Assembly: GCA_900555175.1 (NCBI GenBank)
Contig: USJT01000042.1
Span: 1 to 8,076, forward strand
Length of the DNA: 8,076 bases
Direction: 5' to 3'
Source of the DNA: an uncultured bacterium
GTDB taxonomy: Bacteria; Cyanobacteriota; Vampirovibrionia; Gastranaerophilales; Gastranaerophilaceae
Shown: piece by piece, positions 1-6,445 of the stretch
Layout of the letters: each line of letters starts with the position of its first letter
Position numbering within the stretch: the first letter of the stretch is position 1
Position numbers and translations under genes: made by a program
The notes under the pieces: generated by a model
Databases searched by the model: none
What the model was told of the DNA's origin: nothing
What the model saw: only the letters and a program-made list of their open reading frames with translations

Positions 1-529
1 TTCCTTTATATTCTTCTTTACCTGATGGGCAAACACAAGCTGATCCGTTCCATACTTTACCACCAGAACAAGTCGGAGTAGTCGGCTGAGAAACAGCAGG
101 AGCTAAACAACGACCTAAGATTTCAGTTGTACCTGATGGGCATACGCAACCGCCCAAAGGGTTACGAACTTTACCGCCCGTACATGGATCAACGCATCTT
201 CCGGTATATTCTTCCTTACCTGATGGGCATACGCAAGCACCTGAGCTGTTACGAACTTTGCCATTTGGACATGGTGACATACAAGTACCGTTTACGTCTT
301 CCTTACCTGAAGGACAAACACAAACGCCAGAACTATTACGAACTTTGCCGCCTGTACATGGAGCCACACATTTTCCGTTTACAGTTTCAGTACCGGAAGG
401 GCAAACGCAAAGACCAGAGCTATTACGAACTTTGCCACCTGTACAAGGAGAAACACATTTCCCGTTTACTTCTTCCTTACCTGCAGGACAAACACAAGCA
501 ACACCATTCCATACTTTGCCACCTGTACA
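1..529 (-). repeat. Tandem four-cysteine protein repeats, about 29 residues (87 bases) each
   Basis: Six consecutive units begin at Cys codons whose first bases are 529, 445, 358, 271, 184 and 70. Unit lengths are 28, 29, 29, 29 and 38 residues, and the sixth is cut by the window. Each unit has the pattern CTGGKVRNSSG, then CVCPSGKE, then VNGKCV and a proline, giving four cysteines with one CxC pair. Units 1 and 6 carry WNG in place of RNSSG. Unit 5 has an 8-9 residue insert rich in Pro and Thr (SQPTTPT) before unit 6. The spacing resembles small disulfide-knotted extracellular modules, but I cannot assign it to a named domain such as EGF. Confidence 0.92.
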
Positions 530-1591
530 TTCAGGTTTAGAAGCACCATCACCAGCATTTGTAATACATTTACAATTTTCTTTATCTAATGTTTGACCAG
601 CACGGCATACAATATTACATTCTGGTTCAGATGGTTTAGTAACACATGTACAAGTTGTTTCATCTAATGTTTGTCCGAACATACAGATTGGTTTTATCCA
701 ATTGCCGTTCTTACATGTACTACATTTAGTAGGAGGATTTCCTGTACATTTTTTAGTGCCGTAACATGCAGAGCCATTCCACTTTTGACCTTTCGGACAG
801 CAACAAAGTTTCTGCCCCATTAATCCCTGAGCCATCGAAGTTTCTGGAAATGAAACATAAAAAGCATTTGAATCGCCTAATTTACAAGGAGCATTAAAAT
901 CAGTTGCAGCTGTTGTACCAGCAGGGCACTGTGTCATCTCAACAACACTACCGCTACCGCCTCCTCCAGTTGGAACTTTTGCACAAGAAACACATGCTTG
1001 AAGCCTATAACTATACCCCCAACCACCAGGACAGTGGCACTGGTTTGAACAAAAATTTGAGTCTGCTTCTGCTCCACCAGAGCATTTTCTTTCTGTACGC
1101 ATCTGCTTGCCACCATTTAAACACCAAACATAACCTGCAGATGAAGGGTATTGTGAAATGTTAGAAATAACAAAATTACCTAAATTTCCAATATTGTTAA
1201 GATTACATTCTTGTACACCTGCATCTGTTGTTGTATCATATTCACTATTATTGCCACCATTAGGATTAAAACCGCCTACAGTGTATGCATTTGCAGCTAG
1301 CACCCCAAAGTTGTTAGCAAAAAATGTTCCGACCTTTGCTAATAAATCAGGGGTTTCTATTTTTGCCTGAAATATCTCATTATTCGGATCATAGTCAGAC
1401 AACATTTGAGATGTTGCTACTCGCAACGTTGAATAAGCTGAATAATATGTGTATGTCGTAATATTATCCAATTTGTGTTTTGTAACGCCAATTGTTGCAG
1501 CAACTATTACGGCAACTACAAGCATTACAATAACAACTTCTGCTAAAGTAAAGCCTAATAGAGCTTTGAATGAGTTCCTCAATCTTTTCAT
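1..1591 (-). CDS. Type IV prepilin-like protein with cysteine-rich tandem repeats (3' end cut by window)
   Basis: The frame is open from ATG at 1591 to the window edge: 530 visible residues and no stop. Residues 1-12 are a short basic leader (MKRLRNSFKALL). The prepilin peptidase motif G13|FTLAE follows, with the conserved Glu at mature position +5, then a hydrophobic helix to about residue 33. This is the class III signal of type IV pilins, pseudopilins and competence pilins. Residues 34-128 contain no cysteine. From Cys129 onward there are 47 cysteines, including CCC at 263-265, a Gly/Ser linker (PTGGGGSGS, 207-215), two GQTLD repeats (305-354) and an array of four-cysteine repeats (from 355). 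Ordinary pilins have about 100-200 residues, so this is a pilin stalk carrying a long, probably disulfide-stapled extracellular or periplasmic domain. Function is unknown; adhesion or surface display is my inference. The prepilin call is strong; the role is not. Confidence 0.9.
   Translation of the reverse strand, partial: MKRLRNSFKALLGFTLAEVVIVMLVVAVIVAATIGVTKHKLDNITTYTYYSAYSTLRVATSQMLSDYDPNNEIFQAKIETPDLLAKVGTFFANNFGVLAANAYTVGGFNPNGGNNSEYDTTTDAGVQECNLNNIGNLGNFVISNISQYPSSAGYVWCLNGGKQMRTERKCSGGAEADSNFCSNQCHCPGGWGYSYRLQACVSCAKVPTGGGGSGSVVEMTQCPAGTTAATDFNAPCKLGDSNAFYVSFPETSMAQGLMGQKLCCCPKGQKWNGSACYGTKKCTGNPPTKCSTCKNGNWIKPICMFGQTLDETTCTCVTKPSEPECNIVCRAGQTLDKENCKCITNAGDGASKPECTGGKVWNGVACVCPAGKEEVNGKCVSPCTGGKVRNSSGLCVCPSGTETVNGKCVAPCTGGKVRNSSGVCVCPSGKEDVNGTCMSPCPNGKVRNSSGACVCPSGKEEYTGRCVDPCTGGKVRNPLGGCVCPSGTTEILGRCLAPAVSQPTTPTCSGGKVWNGSACVCPSGKEEYKG
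530..679 (-). repeat. Second, distinct repeat pair (GQTLD type, 26 residues)
   Basis: Residues 305-330 and 331-354 of the pilin-like protein both contain GQTLD, then a CxC pair (C314/C316 and C340/C342), then a later cysteine (C329 and C355). The offset is exactly 26 residues (78 bases). The unit also has the form Gly...CxC...Cys, so it may be a diverged relative of the 29-residue repeats immediately downstream. With only two copies, it could alternatively be an independent duplication. Confidence 0.7.
1493..1555 (-). other. Prepilin peptidase cleavage motif and N-terminal pilin helix
   Basis: This covers residues 13-33 of the pilin-like protein. Gly13 precedes Phe14, which would become the N-methylated first residue. 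TLAE places Glu at mature position 5, and about 15 hydrophobic residues (mostly Val, Ile, Ala) follow. In known type IV pilins, PilD-type peptidases cut here on the cytoplasmic side and the helix packs into the pilus core. The exact fit to the motif makes processing very likely, although no peptidase gene lies in this window. Confidence 0.88.
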
Positions 1592-1603
1592 AATCCTCGT
1601 GCA

Positions 1604-1608
1604 CTCCT
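1604..1608 (-). promoter_or_regulatory. Ribosome binding site for the pilin-like gene
   Basis: AGGAG lies 12 bases before the ATG at 1591, slightly longer than ideal spacing. A second GAGG (1595-1598) is only 3 bases from the ATG and too close to act. The prepilin motif 13 codons in leaves no better start, so the ATG is well supported despite the spacing. Confidence 0.55.
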
Positions 1609-1631
1609 AAAATTTTTGTATATACATTCAC

Positions 1632-1660
1632 ATTTTATCATATTTTTCAAGATTCTTCAA
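1632..1660 (-). promoter_or_regulatory. Sigma-70-like promoter candidate for the pilin-like gene
   Basis: In the 87-base gap after the dGTPase gene, a -35-like TTGAAG (1655-1660) and a -10-like TAAAAT (1632-1637) are separated by exactly 17 bases. The predicted start of transcription is near 1625, giving a leader of about 34 bases that contains the ribosome binding site. AT-rich gaps produce chance matches, but the spacing and the gene layout are consistent. It would make the pilin a separate transcription unit. Confidence 0.42.
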
Positions 1661-1678
1661 TATTTAAACCTCTTATTA

Positions 1679-2713
1679 TTAATACAATTTTGCAAGTTTA
1701 AATAAATAATCCTCTTTCGCACCTGACTTAAATCCAGTCGGGATAAAGTTTTCCTTATATTTTTCAATTGCATATCTATCAGTCATACCAGAGATACAAT
1801 CTGTAACAATTCGTTCAATTTTTGTCTCTTCACATACAGGCTTTAACATCTCACAATATAGATAAAACAATTCTCTTATCACATTACGAGCTTTTTTCTC
1901 CTCAAGTTTTGCAGGAGATGCGTCCTCATAAACATTCTCAAACATCCATTGACGCAATTTGGTTGTATAATGCCAGCCTTCTTCACTCATTGATACTTCA
2001 GGCTTGCCCATTGAATTATATACAATTTCATCAATCATTTTGCTTAATCTTTTGCTTTGGTTTGAAGTGAAATACTCTATACAATCCTTTGGCAAATCGC
2101 TTTCAGCGATTATCCCTGCTCTTATGGAATCTTCTATATCGTGGTTGATATATGCAATTTTATCCGCTAATTGAACAATTTGAGCTTCAGGCGTTTTGGG
2201 AGTGTAACCCCAAGTGTGAGTCAAAATTCCGTCAATAGTTTCTTTACACAAATTCAAATCCTCTAAGACTTCGACAACTCGAACACTTTGAATATTATGA
2301 TGAAAACCGCCTTTTACAAGCTCGTTTAAAACACCTTCTCCACAATGACCGAAAGGCGTATGCCCCAAATCGTGACCAAGTGAAATTGCTTCCACCAAAT
2401 CCTCATTAAAATCTAACGCACGGGCTATTGTTCTTCCAATTTGAGAAACTTCAAGAGTATGGGTTAAACGAGTTCTAAAATGGTCATCAAACGGGGATAA
2501 AAAAACTTGAGTTTTATGTTTCAATCGTCTGAAGGCTTTTGAGTGAACGATTCTATCCCTATCTCTTTGAAATTCAGTACGCAAAGGACAAGGTTCTATT
2601 TTCTTTTTTCTGCCTTTTGTAAATCGACTTTTGGTAGCATATTCAGATAAATTGTCGATTTCTCTTTGTTCAAGTTTGTATCTTATTGATGTTGTATTAT
2701 CAGTTTTTGTCAT
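1679..2713 (-). CDS. dgt: Deoxyguanosinetriphosphate triphosphohydrolase-like protein (HD superfamily)
   Basis: This 344-residue cytoplasmic enzyme is of the dGTPase family, which hydrolyses dNTPs to the deoxynucleoside plus tripolyphosphate and helps balance dNTP pools. Family signatures appear in order: RDRDRIVHSKAFRRLKHKTQVF begins at residue 50 (a 22-residue block with key residues R50, D51, H57, R62 and K67), RTRLTHTLEVSQI with H85 at 80-92, GHDLGHTPFGHCGE at 113-126 carrying the HD pair H114/D115 and H118, HHNIQS at 138-143, and ADKIAYINHDIEDS at 183-196 with the last metal-ligand Asp184. All expected metal-binding His/Asp residues are present, so it should be active. The length matches the shorter dGTPase-like subfamily rather than E. 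coli Dgt (about 500 residues), and substrate preference is therefore uncertain. A strong Shine-Dalgarno, GGAGAGG (2724-2730), sits 10 bases before the ATG. It follows the unknown 546-residue gene after 46 bases. Confidence 0.93.
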   Translation of the reverse strand: MTKTDNTTSIRYKLEQREIDNLSEYATKSRFTKGRKKKIEPCPLRTEFQRDRDRIVHSKAFRRLKHKTQVFLSPFDDHFRTRLTHTLEVSQIGRTIARALDFNEDLVEAISLGHDLGHTPFGHCGEGVLNELVKGGFHHNIQSVRVVEVLEDLNLCKETIDGILTHTWGYTPKTPEAQIVQLADKIAYINHDIEDSIRAGIIAESDLPKDCIEYFTSNQSKRLSKMIDEIVYNSMGKPEVSMSEEGWHYTTKLRQWMFENVYEDASPAKLEEKKARNVIRELFYLYCEMLKPVCEETKIERIVTDCISGMTDRYAIEKYKENFIPTGFKSGAKEDYLFKLAKLY

Positions 2714-2759
2714 AGTAAAAAATCCTCTCCAAAAATCTTAGCAGAAAACGAAACTTTTG

Positions 2760-4400
2760 TTATACTTTATCTGATTGAGTTTTGAAGATATCTCGAGGAT
2801 GGAATGATACATCCAGTGTATATTTCTTTCTTGCTTTGTCGGCTTCTTCTCCGATTTTGTTCATTATCCAACCTGACAAAAGACCTACTGCCATGGCTTT
2901 TCCGCCTGCAACAAGTCTTGCGGTACAATATAGAGAAGTTGCGATTGCGCCAATTGCAGGAATTCCGTATTTTAAAGCTACCGAATATCTGTCATCTTTA
3001 TTATCAGCTTTATTCAAATAGTAGCCGACTGCACCAACCGTTGTAATAATAGACATTACATCTGTCGGAGCAGAACCCAGTCTTAAATCTCTTGCTTTAT
3101 CAACATATTCAACTGTTTCTGTCTCAATTGATTTGTCTAAAGATTTTACGGCAGATTGAACTTTTGATTTGAGTTTCAAATATTCGTTACGCGGTAATAT
3201 ATTTTTATAGGCTGTTAAAATTTCTTGTAATTCGCCTTTTGAGCTTTTTGAAATTATATTTTCAACTTCTTCAACATATTTAGAAATTTCACTAACGGCT
3301 GTTGGAGTGTACTTGAATTGCTTTGATGCTTCTTTGAAATTAGCTGAAAGTTTTTTCAGGTTTTCTGAGATTTCTGAATTTAAAGCATTTCTTTGAGCAA
3401 CCTCATTATCTCCTGATAATTTTTTGTATTTGTTCAAATTACTGCGTAATTTATTTAAAATTTCGTTTGTCGATGTATCTGAAGGGTTTACAAATTTTTG
3501 AATATTATCTAAGGCTTGACCTGTTGCTTTGTAATTATCTGAAATATCATGAGTTATTGCTTGACGCAAAATGCCTGTTTGGTTTGCAAGTTTCATCTTC
3601 GCAGGCATCATGTAATCCTCTGCAATAAAGGTTTGCCACATATTTTTAGATTTGAAATTTCTTATATCACTTAAACTTGCATCCCAGAAAAATTCAAATA
3701 ATCCGTCTGTCGCTTTATTAACCTCTTTCAAACGCTCATTACGTGCATTAATTCCAAATCCTTTTTCAAGGTTTGAGTTAACCTTACGCATTCTGCTGTT
3801 AATATCTTTTATCACATCTGAAACCTTTTGATTATTTGGATTTTCTCTTAAAAGTCTTTCATTTACCGATGAAAAATACTCTGTTAAATTTGCGAATTTT
3901 GAATGAGTTTTTGCATAAGATGAATTTACTGTTTTACGGCTTATTCTTTCAAAAAATCCTGTGACAGCTTCATGAATTCTACGCGTAAATATCCTATCGC
4001 CTTTTTTACCCCACATTATTCTTTGACAGGCAACATCTTTCAATGTGGTAAAATTATTGATGCTCTCTGCTTTTGACATAAATGAATCAACTTTTGTGAT
4101 TGCATATCTGTAAAAATCCTTGAATTTTCCGCCTTTTGCCATTTTTTGTTCAAGTTTTGTTTTCCACTTGTTCAAAGCTTTTGATATGCCTTTGTTAAAA
4201 CCGCCACTGAATACGGCTAAAGTTCCAAAACCTACAACCAATGCTGAAATCGCAATAGTTTTGCCTAAATGATGCTCCTTCTTATCATTTTGCTCCTTAT
4301 AAAAAGACGTATTGATATAATAGCCTTTTTTAGGCTGTTTAAAATCTTTAAACGCATTTGACTGCGTAGAATTTGTTGTCGACAAAACTTGATTAATCAT
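2760..4400 (-). CDS. Uncharacterised helical membrane protein (546 residues)
   Basis: I do not recognise a family. The N-terminal 45 residues are polar and show no signal peptide. A hydrophobic segment at about 47-66 (KTIAISALVVGFGTLAVFSG) could be a membrane anchor. Residues 70-440 are rich in Lys, Glu, Asn and Ser with long predicted helices and likely coiled-coil stretches (about 310-430). The C-terminal part has three further hydrophobic stretches at about 448-462, 476-497 and 500-516, then a basic tail (EEADKARKKY) ending in KTQSDKV. Only two cysteines are visible (C125, C492). The start at 4400 has a weak AGG about 7 bases upstream, and the gap to lpxB is 53 bases. The shape suggests an inner-membrane protein with a large soluble helical domain. 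Position behind lipid A genes hints at an envelope role, but nothing in the sequence proves it. Base composition matches its neighbours. Confidence 0.85.
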   Translation of the reverse strand: MINQVLSTTNSTQSNAFKDFKQPKKGYYINTSFYKEQNDKKEHHLGKTIAISALVVGFGTLAVFSGGFNKGISKALNKWKTKLEQKMAKGGKFKDFYRYAITKVDSFMSKAESINNFTTLKDVACQRIMWGKKGDRIFTRRIHEAVTGFFERISRKTVNSSYAKTHSKFANLTEYFSSVNERLLRENPNNQKVSDVIKDINSRMRKVNSNLEKGFGINARNERLKEVNKATDGLFEFFWDASLSDIRNFKSKNMWQTFIAEDYMMPAKMKLANQTGILRQAITHDISDNYKATGQALDNIQKFVNPSDTSTNEILNKLRSNLNKYKKLSGDNEVAQRNALNSEISENLKKLSANFKEASKQFKYTPTAVSEISKYVEEVENIISKSSKGELQEILTAYKNILPRNEYLKLKSKVQSAVKSLDKSIETETVEYVDKARDLRLGSAPTDVMSIITTVGAVGYYLNKADNKDDRYSVALKYGIPAIGAIATSLYCTARLVAGGKAMAVGLLSGWIMNKIGEEADKARKKYTLDVSFHPRDIFKTQSDKV

Positions 4401-4453
4401 TACGCTACCTATCTATATTTATTAACACATAGAATAGGCAAATATTGCTAATT

Positions 4454-5590
4454 TTATAAAGATTTGTTAATTCCTAAAAATTCAGCAATCACGCTTGCAG
4501 CTTCTTTTGAAGAATTTTTATCAGATAAGAGCGACTTAACTTCCCCAAGCTCTTTAATATTTTGAGCTCTGTATTCCTGATTATATAATAGATTTTCAAT
4601 CTCGTGAGAAATCTTATCAACCTTTACATCTCCCTGCAAAATTTCAGGAACAATATCTTTATTCGCAATTATATTAGGTAACGAAACATGGTTTATACGA
4701 ATTACCATTAAATAAATCAAATAAAATAACCAAGGTCCGCGATATGCAATAATCATAGGAGTTTGATACAAACAAGCCTCTAATGCAACCGTACCTGATG
4801 CCAGTATTAAAGCATCAGAAACACTCAACAAAGCCTGATTTTCACCCCTTATAACAGGAAATGGAGAATTTTTTAAATATTTATCATAAACGTTATCGGA
4901 CAAATTCGGAGCATGTGATACGCAAAACTGCAAATCAGGATGCTTTTTCTGCAAGTCCAAACCTGTTTTTATAAATACATCCATTAAATATTTCAATTCA
5001 AATTCTCTTGAACCCGGAAATATTGAAATCAGTTTCTTATTTTTATCAAACCCGTGTTTTTCAAAAAATTCATCCCTATCAGCTTTTTTAGGCAATTGAC
5101 TAACCAAAGGATGTCCGCAATAATGTGTTTTTATCCCGTATTTTTCGTACATTTCTTTTTCAAACGGGAATATGCACAATACTTCATCTATATTCTTCTT
5201 TATAGTGTGAATACGCCACTTACGACTAGCCCAAACCTGAGGAGGGATATAATAAAGAACTTTTATGCCGGCTTTCTTTAAAAATTTTGAAATATTTAGA
5301 TTAAATGCACCGTAATCAATCAATAAAACCAAATCAGGCTTATATTCCTTAGTCAAATAATCTACAATTTTTTTACCCAAAACAATATGATCTGATATTA
5401 TACCTAAAGAAAGTCCGACTTTGCCCATCTTTTTTTGGTCTGAAAAAAGTTTTACCCCTTCAGCCTTTAAATTTTCGCCGCCAACACCTTCTATTTCAAT
5501 ATCAGAATTTATTGCACGCAAAGCTCTCACTACATGTGATGCGTGAATATCGCCTGAATATTCGCCGGTAATTATAAAAATCTTTTTCAT
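4454..5590 (-). CDS. lpxB: Lipid A disaccharide synthase LpxB
   Basis: LpxB (glycosyltransferase family 19) condenses lipid X with UDP-2,3-diacylglucosamine to form lipid A disaccharide phosphate at the inner face of the cytoplasmic membrane. At 378 residues it has normal family length. Signatures in order are GEYSGD (9-14), GVGG (35-38), IDYGAFN (91-97), YYIPPQVWAS (113-122), FPFE (141-144), CGHPL (158-162), FPGSR (191-195), ASGTVALE (264-271), SLPNIIA (303-309) and VPEILQ (314-319). A hydrophobic patch at 287-297 fits peripheral membrane binding. The gene begins 2 bases after the lpxI stop, so the two are almost certainly co-transcribed and probably translationally coupled; no strong Shine-Dalgarno is seen before its ATG. 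One deviation is IDYGAFN, where many homologues have IDxPxFN. Confidence 0.96.
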   Translation of the reverse strand: MKKIFIITGEYSGDIHASHVVRALRAINSDIEIEGVGGENLKAEGVKLFSDQKKMGKVGLSLGIISDHIVLGKKIVDYLTKEYKPDLVLLIDYGAFNLNISKFLKKAGIKVLYYIPPQVWASRKWRIHTIKKNIDEVLCIFPFEKEMYEKYGIKTHYCGHPLVSQLPKKADRDEFFEKHGFDKNKKLISIFPGSREFELKYLMDVFIKTGLDLQKKHPDLQFCVSHAPNLSDNVYDKYLKNSPFPVIRGENQALLSVSDALILASGTVALEACLYQTPMIIAYRGPWLFYLIYLMVIRINHVSLPNIIANKDIVPEILQGDVKVDKISHEIENLLYNQEYRAQNIKELGEVKSLLSDKNSSKEAASVIAEFLGINKSL

Positions 5591-5592
5591 TA

Positions 5593-6408
5593 TTACACTG
5601 CCATTACTACAATGCCGTTTTTATCAGCAAATTTAATTACATTTTCCTGATCAACAATGATAGTTTCATTCGCCTCAACCGCAATCAAATCAGCTTTATA
5701 ACGTTTCATAGTTTTTAAAGTTCTCAAACCGATTGCAGGGATATCAAACCTTTTATCCTGAAATGGTTTTGAAACCTTGACAACAACTGCATTTTTCTTA
5801 GCAAGCTTTGCACCACGCTTGATGCACATATCAGTACCTTCAATAGCTTCAACTGCCATAATCATCTTATCTTTAATTACAACAGACTGACCTACATCAA
5901 CTTTACCCATTTCTTTTGCTAACCAAAAGCCGTAATTAACATCAGCCAACTGATTTTCTGTCGGTTTTACTTTGCCTAAAACACCTGATGGAATCATCAA
6001 ATTTTTGATAAAAATAGTTTGATCCAAAACTGTAATATTACGTTTTTCAAACTCTTTTACAATCAAAAGCATTACTTCATCATCATTCAAACGTTTTACA
6101 GACTTCAAAATTTCAATTGCTCTTGCATCAAATTTGTGAAGCTGCAAAAGTACTCTTTTATGAACTTTTCCAAGAAAAGTCACCTGTTTAATCTCTTCAT
6201 CTGTAAATATCTTTTCAATCTTTGACATTTCACCCGGATGACAAGAATATACTTTTGAACAATACTTCTTTAATTCTTTTAAATTATCATTTGCCAAAGA
6301 TACACATATTACTTCAAAACCATTTTCCTTGGCATGACGAGCCATTTCAACGGGTAAAATTCCGTCTCCTGCTAATAGTCCTTGTTTATTTTCCAACATT
6401 ATTGACAC
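5593..6408 (-). CDS. lpxI: UDP-2,3-diacylglucosamine pyrophosphatase LpxI
   Basis: LpxI hydrolyses UDP-2,3-diacylglucosamine to 2,3-diacylglucosamine 1-phosphate (lipid X) and UMP, supplying one substrate of LpxB. It replaces the unrelated LpxH found in E. coli. The 271-residue length is typical. Recognisable blocks are GLLAGDGILP (10-19), LNDDEVMLLIVKEFE (107-121), DVGQSVVIKD (171-180) followed by AVEAIEGTD (185-193), VKVSKPFQDKRFDIPAIG (210-227) and LIAVEANETIIVD (241-253). Asp222 in RFDIP is a candidate for the family's essential aspartate; I align it by motif only. I chose the GTG at 6408 over the ATG at 6399 because the Shine-Dalgarno AGAGGA is 7 bases from the GTG but 16 from the ATG. 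The gene ends 2 bases before lpxB, the usual pairing of these two steps. Confidence 0.94.
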   Translation of the reverse strand: MSIMLENKQGLLAGDGILPVEMARHAKENGFEVICVSLANDNLKELKKYCSKVYSCHPGEMSKIEKIFTDEEIKQVTFLGKVHKRVLLQLHKFDARAIEILKSVKRLNDDEVMLLIVKEFEKRNITVLDQTIFIKNLMIPSGVLGKVKPTENQLADVNYGFWLAKEMGKVDVGQSVVIKDKMIMAVEAIEGTDMCIKRGAKLAKKNAVVVKVSKPFQDKRFDIPAIGLRTLKTMKRYKADLIAVEANETIIVDQENVIKFADKNGIVVMAV

Positions 6409-6415
6409 TGTCTTA

Positions 6416-6421
6416 TCCTCT
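6416..6421 (-). promoter_or_regulatory. Ribosome binding site that selects the GTG start of lpxI
   Basis: AGAGGA ends 7 bases before the GTG at 6408. The in-frame ATG at 6399 would be 16 bases away, which is too far. This supports a protein beginning M-S-I-M-L rather than M-L. Confidence 0.7.
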
Positions 6422-6433
6422 TTTACTAAATTT

Positions 6434-6442
6434 ATTATAGCA
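6434..6442 (-). promoter_or_regulatory. Extended -10 promoter candidate for lpxI-lpxB
   Basis: The 37-base gap between the aldolase and lpxI contains TGCTATAAT, a perfect extended -10 element (TGnTATAAT). Predicted transcription would start near 6427, leaving a short leader of about 19 bases that contains the lpxI ribosome binding site. No good -35 hexamer is seen 16-18 bases upstream (the sequence there is the aldolase 3' end), which extended -10 promoters can tolerate. Confidence 0.48.
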
Positions 6443-6445
6443 CAA

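Noticed and set aside
1..529. CRISPR array suggested by regular repeats
   Set aside because: Units are contiguous, 84-114 bases long, vary at silent codon positions and stay in one reading frame. There is no alternation of identical short repeats with unique spacers.
127..596. Plus-strand open frames rich in Tyr, Leu and His across the repeat array
   Set aside because: They are reverse-strand shadows of the tandem repeats. Their apparent periodicity comes from the 87-base repeats, they have no ribosome binding site, and the minus-strand frame encodes a coherent prepilin and cysteine modules.
904..1370. Short open frames on both strands within the pilin-like gene
   Set aside because: They overlap the long minus-strand frame in other phases, have no recognisable domains and no convincing starts.
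1645..1660. Small dyad AAGATTCTT near the pilin promoter as an operator
   Set aside because: It is only 4+4 bases, is expected by chance in AT-rich sequence and has no second copy nearby.
2735..2743. TGCTAAGAT as an extended -10 promoter for the dGTPase gene
   Set aside because: Transcription would start inside the ribosome binding site (about 2728), and no -35 match is present, so it is probably chance in AT-rich sequence.
4401..4453. Promoter (TTGCCT with TATAGA, 18-base spacer) or small hairpin GCAATATTTGC before the 546-residue gene
   Set aside because: The promoter would leave a leader too short to hold the ribosome binding site. The hairpin has only a 4-base stem and no T-run, so it is not a terminator.
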